NCBI RefSeq assembly: GCF_019754295.1
Contig: NZ_VIRV01000008.1
Coordinates: 1-64,000, forward strand
Reading direction: 5' to 3'
DNA: 64,000 nucleotides
DNA from: Sellimonas caecigallum
GTDB taxonomy: Bacteria; Bacillota; Clostridia; Lachnospirales; Lachnospiraceae
Part shown: piece by piece, positions 15,483-24,426 of the stretch
Position numbering within the stretch: the first letter of the stretch is position 1
Layout of the letters: every line of letters begins with the position of its first letter
Program-made: the position numbers and the translations under genes
Notes under the pieces: model-generated
What the model was told of the DNA's origin: nothing
The model's input: only the letters and a program-made list of their open reading frames with translations
Databases searched by the model: none

Positions 15483-17669
15483 ATGGATATGACTGGAGGT
15501 TCCAAAAAAAGAAGAGAGACGGAAGTATATGAGAACTACTGGAAGTTTACAGCGGCATATACGAATCTGCTCGGAACGAAATTTCATAATTGCCTTTCTG
15601 TGACGGTCATGTTCATCGACAGCCACAAAAAGGAAATCCAAGAAAGTGCCGGAAAGAAAGATGGTAAGACGGAGGAGCTTTACCGCAGACTTCAGGAAAG
15701 AATCGTGAAAATGTGTGATTTTAAGGGAAAGGACGGCTCCTTGTCGGCCAGGAAAGCCATCAACCAGTTTGTGAAGATCGGTTTTATCAATCCATATATG
15801 GACGGGTATCATCCGCTTGTAAAAGAGTTCTTGCGGACGGAGGACAAAGAACGAAAGAGAGTTCTTTTTTCAAAGATTTTTTATGAGGCGTCCTCCCTTG
15901 CCTCCGATGTGACTGTGGATAAAAGAGAGCTGAAACACATGGCGTTTCTGCTGAAGACGCTGGATCTTTCCGGACCGCTGGATAAAGAAGACATCAAGGG
16001 ACTGATGGTAACAGATATCCGGAATTTTGCGAAAGGATACCTTACGAGAAGCGAACTTAACAGTCAGATCCGCTATGCCGATTCCTGCGGTTTCCCGGAT
16101 AGAAAATATAATCAGATCTCCCATCTGATCTCCCACCTGAAGCTTTTTGTGGATCTCTCCTACGACAGAGAAAATGAGACATTCCGTTTCGTAGATGATC
16201 CAGGGATCGCAGATGGCAGGGAGAGAGAAAACAAAAAGAGAGATGGAGTGCGCCATCGTATTTTTAAGGAGGAATTGAAGCAGGAATCGGAGCGCATCTA
16301 TGGGAAACCGGTTTGCTACCTGGAAAAGATCCAGTATAAGACGCTGATCGCCTCCCACATCAAACCACTCCAGACCTGTCTGGATGAAGGGCGGGAAGAT
16401 GAAGCCTATGATGTGGACAATGGAATTTTGATCAATCAGATTGCAGATTCGTACTTTGATAAGCAGGAAATCTCTTTTACCGACGACGGGGAGATTTTAT
16501 TTGGAGATCGGGTGGAAGAAGCAGTAAGAGAACGGCTTGGAAGATACCGGCTGGACAGCGCAGTGATGAACGATAAAAGAAAACAGTATATGCGTTATCA
16601 CAGAGCTTTGTTTTACAAAAAACAGGGCATCGATCCGGTCTCATCGGAATGTAAAGAGGAAAAGCCTCTAAAGCGTCCGACATATGTGGATCTGTTCTGC
16701 GGGGCAGGAGGACTGTCCTGCGGATTTGACAAGGCGGGATTTGAGAATCTTCTGGCCGTTGAGATGCATCCTAAGTATGCAAGGACATACCGGGAGAATT
16801 TCCCGGAGCATCCGCTCATCGTGGACGACATCAAAAACATCCCCAATGAGAAACTTAGCGCGGTCATAAAAGAGCGGGAAGTAGACGTTGTTATCGGAGG
16901 ACCGCCTTGTCAGGGATTTTCCAAGGCCGGAAATATCGGCCGGACTTTTCTGGAGGATGAGAGAAATTATCTTTTTCTGGAGTTTGTGCGGGTCGTAAAA
17001 CACTTAAAGCCAAAGATGTTTGTGATGGAAAACGTGGCTGCGATGGAAGTGCACAGGAAGGGCAAGACGATGGAGGATATACTGGAAGCATTCCGTGACG
17101 CAGGGTATATCGTACCGTGGCATGAAGTGCTGAACAGCGCCTGCTACGGCGTCCCGCAGGTGCGTCGCCGGATGGTCATGGTAGGATACCGAAAAGATCT
17201 GGTTGTAAATTTCTCCTATCCGGAGAAAGACAGCCGTATCCGAACGATTAAAGAAGCTATCGGCGATCTGCCGCCTTTGAAAAGCGGAGAGAAAAGCACG
17301 ATCCCGAATCATGAGGCTATGAACCATTCCGTACAGATGCTGGAAAAGATGAGTTACGTAAAAGACGGAGGAGACCGGACGGATATCCCGGAACAATTGC
17401 GGCCAAAATCCGGGGATATCCGAAAATATATCCGCTATGACAGCCAAAAACCGTCGGTGTGCGTGACAGGGGATATGCGAAAAATCTTTCACTATTGCCA
17501 GAACAGGGCGCTCACTCCACGGGAGCTGGCAAGAATACAGACATTCCCGGACGATTTTATTTTTTATGGGACATCGATACAGATACAGCAGCAGATCGGA
17601 AATGCAGTTCCGCCGGAGCTGGCATACCGGATTGCCGTGCAGATAAGGGAGGCACTTCGAAATGTCTAA
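15483..17669 (+). CDS. Fusion: HNH-like nuclease domain + DNA C5-cytosine methyltransferase
   Basis: Two-part protein of 728 aa. The C-terminal half (about 400-728) is a complete C5 cytosine methyltransferase: motif I DLFCGAGGLSCGF, motif IV GGPPCQGFSK with catalytic Cys476, the ENVAAM motif VI, QVRRRMVMVG (VIII) and the QQIGNAVPP motif X. The N-terminal 400 residues are not needed for methylation. Around 285-345 they contain SHIKPL, then a DNGILIN segment and YFDKQEISFTDDGEIL, the pattern of HNH_2/McrA-type endonuclease domains; the last expected His is not obvious. Residues 1-280 are unrecognised. ATG 15483 follows AAGGG. It overlaps the adenine methyltransferase by 8 nt. Likely a restriction-modification enzyme. 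Confidence 0.75.
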   Translation: MDMTGGSKKRRETEVYENYWKFTAAYTNLLGTKFHNCLSVTVMFIDSHKKEIQESAGKKDGKTEELYRRLQERIVKMCDFKGKDGSLSARKAINQFVKIGFINPYMDGYHPLVKEFLRTEDKERKRVLFSKIFYEASSLASDVTVDKRELKHMAFLLKTLDLSGPLDKEDIKGLMVTDIRNFAKGYLTRSELNSQIRYADSCGFPDRKYNQISHLISHLKLFVDLSYDRENETFRFVDDPGIADGRERENKKRDGVRHRIFKEELKQESERIYGKPVCYLEKIQYKTLIASHIKPLQTCLDEGREDEAYDVDNGILINQIADSYFDKQEISFTDDGEILFGDRVEEAVRERLGRYRLDSAVMNDKRKQYMRYHRALFYKKQGIDPVSSECKEEKPLKRPTYVDLFCGAGGLSCGFDKAGFENLLAVEMHPKYARTYRENFPEHPLIVDDIKNIPNEKLSAVIKEREVDVVIGGPPCQGFSKAGNIGRTFLEDERNYLFLEFVRVVKHLKPKMFVMENVAAMEVHRKGKTMEDILEAFRDAGYIVPWHEVLNSACYGVPQVRRRMVMVGYRKDLVVNFSYPEKDSRIRTIKEAIGDLPPLKSGEKSTIPNHEAMNHSVQMLEKMSYVKDGGDRTDIPEQLRPKSGDIRKYIRYDSQKPSVCVTGDMRKIFHYCQNRALTPRELARIQTFPDDFIFYGTSIQIQQQIGNAVPPELAYRIAVQIREALRNV

Positions 17670-18660
17670 ATATCCGAAAGTAAATTATATCGGGAATAAA
17701 GAAAAGCTTGTGGACTGGATTCTCCAGGAAATGCCGGTAAAGACAGGGAGTGTTATGGATCTGTTTGCGGGCGGGTGTTCGGTGTCTTATGCGCTGAAAA
17801 AAGAAGGATATGATGTGATTTCCAACGACATTTTGTACGCGGATTTCGTTCTTTGCAAAGCGCTGATCGAGAATATGGAAGGACAGATTTCAGCATCTGT
17901 GTTTGATATAGAGATTTCTCGGGGAATCATTGAAAAAGAGAAAGACAGGCTTTCTTTTCTTGCAGGGAGACTGTATTTTCCCGAGGAGATCGAAGAGCTG
18001 GCACGCCTCAAAGCTATCTCGGAAGAACTGGGAGGATATGAGCGGTATCTCTATCTGGCTCTTCTGCGCAGAGCTATGATCCGGAAGCTTCCATATTCAC
18101 GGATGAATGTTCCATGGGATCAGATCCGGATCCTCAGAGATGAGGAATACAGCTACCGAAAATACGGGAGAAGGCGGGCATACCATAACCAGACTTTCGA
18201 AAGTCACATGAGAGAGAATTTGTCATCTTACAGCCAGGCAGTCTTCCGGGGGCGTGGAAATTGTATTGCCAGAAGGGAAGATGCTGCGGATCTTGTAAAA
18301 GAGCCGGGACGCTTGGATGTTGTGTATATTGACCCGCCATATCCTTCCACCATGAATAATTATGATGCGTTCTATGGTTTGTTCGACGAAATGTTTGGAA
18401 AGAAAAAGGAACATGCTGACTTTACCAAAAAACAGACGTTTCTTTTTCGACTGGAGGAGCTTGTAAAAGAACTGCGGGGAAAGACCGGATATATCCTTTT
18501 AAGCCAGAACAGTCGGGTTCGCCCGGTTCCGGATGAGATGGAAAAGATGCTTTCAAAATACGGGCGTGTGACACGGAAAGAACGGCCGCACAACTATCAG
18601 GTAACAGGGAAAATTAACAAAAAAGGAAGCAATGAACTTCTTTTTTTAGTAGAACTGTAA
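17662..18660 (+). CDS. DNA adenine N6-methyltransferase, D12 (Dam) class
   Basis: Protein of 332 aa of the D12-class N6-adenine methyltransferases. Motif X-like YIGNKEKLVDWI is at the N-terminus, AdoMet motif I MDLFAGGCSVSYAL near residues 33-46, a central target-recognition region (about 90-200), and catalytic motif IV DPPYPSTMNNY near residue 224. The gene begins inside the 3' end of the C5-methyltransferase gene (8-nt overlap), so the two are translationally coupled. A cytosine plus an adenine methyltransferase in one unit is known for systems with asymmetric sites, where each strand needs its own enzyme; this is inferred here. Confidence 0.85.
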   Translation: MSKYPKVNYIGNKEKLVDWILQEMPVKTGSVMDLFAGGCSVSYALKKEGYDVISNDILYADFVLCKALIENMEGQISASVFDIEISRGIIEKEKDRLSFLAGRLYFPEEIEELARLKAISEELGGYERYLYLALLRRAMIRKLPYSRMNVPWDQIRILRDEEYSYRKYGRRRAYHNQTFESHMRENLSSYSQAVFRGRGNCIARREDAADLVKEPGRLDVVYIDPPYPSTMNNYDAFYGLFDEMFGKKKEHADFTKKQTFLFRLEELVKELRGKTGYILLSQNSRVRPVPDEMEKMLSKYGRVTRKERPHNYQVTGKINKKGSNELLFLVEL

Positions 18661-18665
18661 ATTGC

Positions 18666-18694
18666 TTGCAATTTTCACACAAATACGATAGACT
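18666..18694 (+). promoter_or_regulatory. Sigma-A promoter
   Basis: TTGCAA (18666-18671), 17-nt spacer, TAGACT (18689-18694), about 58 nt before the dipeptidase ATG. The -35 overlaps a small inverted repeat (AAATTG-CTTG-CAATTT, 18659-18674) that may serve as a weak terminator for the methyltransferase genes. Confidence 0.6.
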
Positions 18695-18751
18695 AATGCT
18701 ATAGAGTGTTAAAGAGCTGAAGTGCAAACTTTAGCGGAAGGAGTTAGAGCA

Positions 18752-20116
18752 ATGAGATATGAAAATTTGAATGAAAAAATGCTTGATATGAAGGACGAAA
18801 TTTTCGCATCCATCAAAGAAAGCATAGCGATCGAAAGTGTGAAAGGAGAGCCAGAGGCGGACGCACCTTATGGAAGAGGTCCGAAAGAGGCGCTGGATCA
18901 TGCGCTTGCGCTGGGAGAAAAGCTGGGCTTTCGGACAGGAAATCTGGACAACAAAGTAGGCTGGATCGAGTACGGCGAAGGCGAAGAGATGGCAGCAGTG
19001 CTGGGCCATCTGGATGTTGTCCCGATCGGAGAAGGATGGAACTATCCTCCTCTCGCCTGTGAAGTACATGATGGAGTGATGTACGGACGGGGAATTCTTG
19101 ATGACAAAGGACCTGTGATCGGTGCCATCTATGCGCTGAAAGCAATCCGGGATCTTGGACTTCCGATTGACCGCAGACTTCGCGTTATTTTCGGCACAGA
19201 CGAGGAAAATGGATCTTCCTGTGTGCAGCATTACATTGAAGCGGGCGGAGAAAAACCGACGATCGGGTTTACGCCAGATGCAGAGTATCCGGTCATTTTT
19301 TGTGAAAAAGGCCAGTCATTCTGGGAAGTGACAAAGAAGATAGAGAATCCGTCCAAAGTGAAAATACTGTCCATCGATGGAGGTACAGCGAAGAATGTAG
19401 TAACGCCGAAGTGCACTCTTGTAGCGGAAGGAGAGATTGACGTCAAGGAAGCGGAAGGCATTACTGTGACAAAGGCGGACGGAAAGACAGTGGTCGTAGC
19501 GGAAGGAAAAGGGGCTCACGGAAGTACACCGCATCTTGGAATCAACGCTGCAAAGAAACTGTTTGAGGCAGTCAAAGATTCCGGTATTGACGGAGATGTA
19601 GGGCAGATGATGGCATTCATCCTGGAAAAAATCGGAGCAGAGACAAATGGAAAGTCTCTGGGAATCTGTTACAATGACGAGGAGACAGGGGAAACGACAG
19701 TCAACCTGGGAGTTGTGAAAGTGACGGAAGAAGAGATCTTCTTTACACTTGATATCCGGTATCCGAAGAGTGGAAACAGAGAAGAACTGATCGCGAATGT
19801 AAAAAAACACGCGGAAGAATACGGTCTGAACGCGAATGTCGAGGCGGAAGGAAAACTCCTCTATGTTCCTAAAGATTCTGAACTTGTACAAAAACTGACG
19901 GGAGTCTACAGAGCACAGACCGGAGCGGATGATGAGCCGATCGCTATCGGAGGCGGTACATATGCAAAAGCGTTTGACAATATGGTAGCTTTCGGACCGA
20001 TCTTCCCGGGAGATCCGGATGTGATCCATCAGCCGAACGAATGTGCAGACGTGGATAAATTAATGAAATCATTCCAGATCGTTGCCGCTGCAATGTATGA
20101 GATCGCTCAGAAATAG
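18752..20116 (+). CDS. M20 family dipeptidase (PepV/Sapep-like)
   Basis: Cytoplasmic metallo-dipeptidase of 454 aa, usual PepV length. Metal-site motifs: GHLDVVP near residue 88 (His, Asp), GRGILDDKGP near residue 114 (bridging Asp), DEENGSS near residue 150 (catalytic and ligand Glu), TPDAEYP near residue 174 and a C-terminal HQPNE with the last His. The lid domain is inserted in the middle. Expected to release amino acids from dipeptides, which fits amino-acid fermentation. ATG 18752 follows GGAAGGAG; the earlier in-frame ATG at 18722 lacks a site. Confidence 0.87.
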   Translation: MRYENLNEKMLDMKDEIFASIKESIAIESVKGEPEADAPYGRGPKEALDHALALGEKLGFRTGNLDNKVGWIEYGEGEEMAAVLGHLDVVPIGEGWNYPPLACEVHDGVMYGRGILDDKGPVIGAIYALKAIRDLGLPIDRRLRVIFGTDEENGSSCVQHYIEAGGEKPTIGFTPDAEYPVIFCEKGQSFWEVTKKIENPSKVKILSIDGGTAKNVVTPKCTLVAEGEIDVKEAEGITVTKADGKTVVVAEGKGAHGSTPHLGINAAKKLFEAVKDSGIDGDVGQMMAFILEKIGAETNGKSLGICYNDEETGETTVNLGVVKVTEEEIFFTLDIRYPKSGNREELIANVKKHAEEYGLNANVEAEGKLLYVPKDSELVQKLTGVYRAQTGADDEPIAIGGGTYAKAFDNMVAFGPIFPGDPDVIHQPNECADVDKLMKSFQIVAAAMYEIAQK

Positions 20117-20155
20117 AAAACTTTAATAAAAAGTCTGACAAATTTGGTATATCAG

Positions 20156-20191
20156 AAAAGGCCTTCGCATGAAATGTGCAAAGGTCTTTTT
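20156..20191 (+). terminator. Terminator before ABC exporter genes
   Basis: Stem of about 14 bp (AAAAGGCCTTCGCA with TGTGCAAAGGTCTTTT, G-U pairs allowed) ending in five T residues. It closes the dipeptidase transcript 20 nt before the exporter start. Confidence 0.7.
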
Positions 20192-20210
20192 ATAACAAGG
20201 AGGTTTTAGT

Positions 20211-21941
20211 TTGAGACTGATTTTCAAGTATCTGAAAAGATATAAACTTCTTTTTTGCCTGAATGTGCTGTCTGTATTTGGTTTTGCGCTGGTGGAACTG
20301 GGAATTCCAACCATTGTATCAGATATGATCGACAAAGGGGTAGTAAATCAGGACAAAACGTATTTGATAAGAATGGGGGGACTGATCGTGCTGATCTCCG
20401 TGATCGGTGTGGCCGGCACGATCCTTTTAGGTTACTGCTGTGCCAGGATATCTACCAATGTCGCACACGATATCAGACAGGATGTATTCCGGAAAGTGCA
20501 GACACTGTCTCACAGCGAGATGAATGAGATTGGTGTGGCATCCCTGATCACAAGAACAAACAACGATGCCTTCCAGATCATGATGTTTATGAACGTGATC
20601 CTGAGGACTGCGGTCCTCACCCCGGTCATGATTTCAGTAAGTTTCATACTGATAATGATGACATCGCTGAAACTGTCAATGATTATTCTTGCTACCGTCC
20701 CGCTGATCATCATCGGGGTGGTTATCGTAGGGAAAATTTCCTCACCTATCAGTGAGAGACAGCAGGGATCACTGGATTCCATCAACCGGATTTTCAGGGA
20801 GAACCTCACAGGAATCCGGGTTATCCGATCCTTTAACAATGACAGCTATGAGTCGGAGCGGTTTGACAACGAGAACGTAAATTTTATGGTGCAGTCTAAG
20901 CGGCTGTTTAAACTGATGTCCTCCACAGAGCCGATCTTCTTTCTGCTTATGAATGTGGCGGTCATTGGAATCTACCTTGTCGCAAGTTTTATGATCGATG
21001 ACGGTGCACTGCCGGTGGGGAAACTGGTAGCCTTTATGGATTATATGTTCCACGCAATGTTTTCCGTTCTCCTGTTCTGCCTTGTATTTATGATGTATCC
21101 GAGAGCAAATGTATCTGCAAAGCGGATCATGCGAGTTCTAAATACTGAACCGGGAATACAGAACCATCCGAAAGAGGGAGCAGAGGAAAAGGAGAAAAGC
21201 GTTGTGTTTGACAATGTGACTTTCGTCTATCCGGACGGAGAGGAGGCTGTGCTCCAGAATGTATCTTTTGAGGCACACGCCGGACAGACTGTGGCTTTTA
21301 TCGGAAGTACAGGATCAGGAAAAAGCACGCTGATCAAGCTGATCCCGCGATTTTACGATGTGACATCGGGGAAGGTGCTTGTAAACGGTGTCGATGTACG
21401 GGAGATGGACATGTATGCACTGAGGGATAAAATTGGGTATGTATCCCAGAAGGCAAACCTGTTCAGCGGGACCATCGCGGACAATATCAGATTTGGGAAA
21501 AAAGAAGCGACAGACGATGAAGTCATCCATGCGGCAAAGGTGGCACAGGCGTACGACTTTATCATGGAAAAGCCGAACGGCTTTGAAGAGAAGATCGCGG
21601 AAGGAGCAGGTAACGTGTCAGGCGGACAAAAGCAGCGGCTTTCCATCGCTAGAGCGCTGGTGCGCAAACCGGAGATCTATATCTATGACGATTCCTTTTC
21701 GGCGCTTGATTTCCGGACAGACGCCCGTCTCAGGGGAGAACTGAAAAAAGAGATGACAGATGAGATCGTCCTGATCGTGGCGCAGAGAGTTTCCACTATC
21801 ATGGATGCAGATCAGATCATTGTTCTCAATGAAGGCAAAATTGCAGGGAAGGGAACGCACAGGGAGCTCCTTGAAAACTGCAAGATATATTATGAGATCG
21901 CCGCCTCTCAGTTAAGTGAGGAGGAACTGGCCTATGAATAG
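20211..21941 (+). CDS. ABC exporter, half-transporter A (degenerate ATP site)
   Basis: Type IV ABC half-exporter of 576 aa: six membrane helices (about 1-310) then an ATPase domain. Motifs: Walker A GSTGSGKST, signature VSGGQKQR, Walker B IYIYDDSFSALD, in which the usual catalytic Glu is Asp. Replacement of that Glu marks the degenerate site of heterodimeric exporters (TM287/288, BmrCD type), so the partner is the next gene. The start is TTG at 20211, supported by AAGGAGG seven bases upstream; no suitable ATG exists nearby. Substrate (drug, peptide or lipid) unknown. Confidence 0.86.
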   Translation: MRLIFKYLKRYKLLFCLNVLSVFGFALVELGIPTIVSDMIDKGVVNQDKTYLIRMGGLIVLISVIGVAGTILLGYCCARISTNVAHDIRQDVFRKVQTLSHSEMNEIGVASLITRTNNDAFQIMMFMNVILRTAVLTPVMISVSFILIMMTSLKLSMIILATVPLIIIGVVIVGKISSPISERQQGSLDSINRIFRENLTGIRVIRSFNNDSYESERFDNENVNFMVQSKRLFKLMSSTEPIFFLLMNVAVIGIYLVASFMIDDGALPVGKLVAFMDYMFHAMFSVLLFCLVFMMYPRANVSAKRIMRVLNTEPGIQNHPKEGAEEKEKSVVFDNVTFVYPDGEEAVLQNVSFEAHAGQTVAFIGSTGSGKSTLIKLIPRFYDVTSGKVLVNGVDVREMDMYALRDKIGYVSQKANLFSGTIADNIRFGKKEATDDEVIHAAKVAQAYDFIMEKPNGFEEKIAEGAGNVSGGQKQRLSIARALVRKPEIYIYDDSFSALDFRTDARLRGELKKEMTDEIVLIVAQRVSTIMDADQIIVLNEGKIAGKGTHRELLENCKIYYEIAASQLSEEELAYE

Positions 21942-23730
21942 AAAAGTAAGCTGGAAAGTATGTATAAAAGGAGTACTGGCTTTCGCAAAGCCATACAGGA
22001 CAAAATTTTTTGTGGCGTTTTTTATGGTCATTTTGTCCACGGCTATCTATACAATGAATCCAACGGTCGAAGGGATGGTCACAACACAGCTTGCAGATGA
22101 CGCAGCAAAGATCATGGAGGGGATACCGGGCGCTCATGTGGATTTCCAGAGAGTGTTCCTGATACTGACGCTTTTGATCACTTGTTTCATTGTAAGGGCA
22201 CTGGCTCTTCTTATTTCGGCGTTTTTCCTGACAAATGCCATCCAGCATATGATGCATGATATCCGGGGAGCACTTCAGAAAAAGATCCAGAAGCTTCCAG
22301 TGCGATTTTTTGACGATCATGCATTTGGGGATGTCCTGAGCTGTGTGACAAATGACGTGGATACGCTGAGCAATGCATTGCAGCAGACACTTACCAAAGT
22401 GATTACCGGAGTACTGACATTCATCCTTGTCATTATCATGATGTTCCGGATCAACTGGATCATGACACTCCTTGCACTTGTCATCATCCCTCTGACAGCG
22501 CTTATCACAAAACTGTTTGTCGGACGCTCGCAGAAACTTTTTGACAGACAGCAGACGACTGTCGGGGAACTGAACGGAACCATCACGGAGCTGTACGGGG
22601 GCTTCAATGAGATCATCGTGTACAATAAACAGGAGGATACGATACAGAAATTCGAGGATGTCAACAGGAGGATGAGAGATTCTGCGTTTCAGGCACAGTT
22701 CGTGTCTTCTTTGATCTCGCCTTGTGTGTCATTTATCACTTATGTGACGATCGGAGCTTCAGCTGTTGTAGGCTGCATTCTCGTCATTCAGGGAACGATC
22801 AAAATTGGGGATCTCCAGGCGTTCATCCGTTATATCTGGCAGATCAATGACCCGCTGTCACAGGTATCTCAGTTATCCGCCCAGGTACAGTCGGCTTTTG
22901 CGGCACTTGGTCGTATCTTTACGATGCTGAATGAAGAAGAGGAAGACCAAGGCGGCGAAAAACATGTGGCGAAAGACCGGATGAAAGGGACAGTGACCTT
23001 CGACCATGTGCAATTTGGCTATGGAAAAGACCTTCTGATGAAAGATGTCAATATGGATGTCAAGAGCGGACAGATGGTGGCTATTGTAGGTCCGACAGGG
23101 GCAGGAAAATCGACGCTTATGAATCTGCTGCTTCGCTTCTATGACGTAAAAGGGGGATCCATCAAGGTTGACGGTGTAGATATCCGTGATATGCCAAGGG
23201 AAGAACTACGCTCCATGTTCTCACTTGTGCTCCAGGATACGTGGCTTTTTAAAGGATCGATTTACGAAAATATCCGGTACGGAAGACTGGATGCTCGCAA
23301 AGACGAAGTGATAGGGGCCGCAAAGATGGCCAACGTCCATCATTTTATACGGACGCTCTCACATGGGTATGATTCCTTGATAAACGAGGAAGCAAACAAT
23401 ATTTCCCAGGGCGAAAAGCAGCTCCTTACGATAGCGAGAGCGATCCTGAAAGACCCGCAGATTCTTATTCTCGATGAGGCCACTTCTTCTGTGGATACTC
23501 GTCTTGAGAAAATGCTCCAGGAGGCGATGCAGCGAGTTATGGAAGGCAGAACGTCCTTTGTCATCGCACACCGCCTGTCCACGATCCGGGATGCGGATCT
23601 TATCCTTGTTCTAAAAGACGGTGATATCGTGGAACAGGGAACACATGAAGAGCTGCTGGAAAAGAAGGGAATGTACGAGAAGCTGTACCATTCTCAGTTC
23701 GCCGGTCAGAATTTTGATGAAATGGACTAG
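21934..23730 (+). CDS. ABC exporter, half-transporter B
   Basis: Partner half-exporter of 598 aa with six membrane helices and an ATPase domain. Walker A is GPTGAGKST, the signature diverges to ISQGEKQ, and Walker B is canonical ILILDEATSSVD with the catalytic Glu. The ATG at 21934 overlaps the end of half-transporter A by 8 nt, with GAGGAGG upstream, so equal synthesis is expected. An extracellular loop of about 45 aa between the first two helices is longer than in A. A GntR regulator follows. Confidence 0.87.
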   Translation: MNRKVSWKVCIKGVLAFAKPYRTKFFVAFFMVILSTAIYTMNPTVEGMVTTQLADDAAKIMEGIPGAHVDFQRVFLILTLLITCFIVRALALLISAFFLTNAIQHMMHDIRGALQKKIQKLPVRFFDDHAFGDVLSCVTNDVDTLSNALQQTLTKVITGVLTFILVIIMMFRINWIMTLLALVIIPLTALITKLFVGRSQKLFDRQQTTVGELNGTITELYGGFNEIIVYNKQEDTIQKFEDVNRRMRDSAFQAQFVSSLISPCVSFITYVTIGASAVVGCILVIQGTIKIGDLQAFIRYIWQINDPLSQVSQLSAQVQSAFAALGRIFTMLNEEEEDQGGEKHVAKDRMKGTVTFDHVQFGYGKDLLMKDVNMDVKSGQMVAIVGPTGAGKSTLMNLLLRFYDVKGGSIKVDGVDIRDMPREELRSMFSLVLQDTWLFKGSIYENIRYGRLDARKDEVIGAAKMANVHHFIRTLSHGYDSLINEEANNISQGEKQLLTIARAILKDPQILILDEATSSVDTRLEKMLQEAMQRVMEGRTSFVIAHRLSTIRDADLILVLKDGDIVEQGTHEELLEKKGMYEKLYHSQFAGQNFDEMD

Positions 23731-23754
23731 ATAAGCAAAGGAGGAACGAAAGGC

Positions 23755-24402
23755 ATGGGCGGCAGGAAGACAGAAAGCGGAATACCAAAATATCAGCAGA
23801 TCGCGGCAGACATCGCGTACAAGATTGTTGACGGGACATACCAGGAAGGCAGGAAGATCTATGCACGGTCCTCGATCGGAAGCCAGTACAGCGTATCTTC
23901 GGAGACAGCCCGAAGAGCCATGTGCATTCTTGCAGACTGGGATGTTGTGGAAGTCGAAAAGAACAGCGGAGTGGTAATCAAATCGCTGGACAACGCGAGG
24001 AATTTTCTGCAGCAGCAGGAACAGACAAAGTCTATCCAGAATCTGAAACGGAACATTCTGGACAACGTAGAGCGTCAGCAGCAGGAAACGAAGGAACTCT
24101 ATGGATATCTGACAGAGCTAATCAAACAGATTGAGTGCTACAGGGCGACCAATCCGTTTATTCCATATGAACTTGTCATCAAGGAGGACACGCCGTATCT
24201 GGACAGGACGGTAGGCGAGGTCAATCTCTGGCAGGAAACATTTGCCACGGTCATAGCGATCCGCAGAAACGGGACATTGATGATGTCGCCGGGACCGAAG
24301 GCGGTGTTCCGTCTGAATGATATTTTTTACTATACAGGAGATGACGAATGTCCAGAAAGAGTAAGAAAATTTATGTATCCGAAACAAGCTGACGACAAAT
24401 AG
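23755..24402 (+). CDS. GntR family transcriptional regulator (TrkA-C-like effector domain)
   Basis: Regulator of 215 aa. The N-terminal winged HTH (about residues 10-78: PKYQQIAADIAYKI and YSVSSETARRAMCIL) is of GntR type. A coiled-coil-like Gln/Glu-rich segment (about 85-125) links to a C-terminal domain (about 135-205) resembling TrkA-C/RCK-C ligand-binding folds; such proteins are often encoded with ABC exporters. It begins 24 nt after the exporter behind AAAGGAGG, so it probably controls its own operon. The effector is unknown. Confidence 0.78.
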   Translation: MGGRKTESGIPKYQQIAADIAYKIVDGTYQEGRKIYARSSIGSQYSVSSETARRAMCILADWDVVEVEKNSGVVIKSLDNARNFLQQQEQTKSIQNLKRNILDNVERQQQETKELYGYLTELIKQIECYRATNPFIPYELVIKEDTPYLDRTVGEVNLWQETFATVIAIRRNGTLMMSPGPKAVFRLNDIFYYTGDDECPERVRKFMYPKQADDK

Positions 24403-24426
24403 AACAAGACAGAGAGGGGAGCAGAT

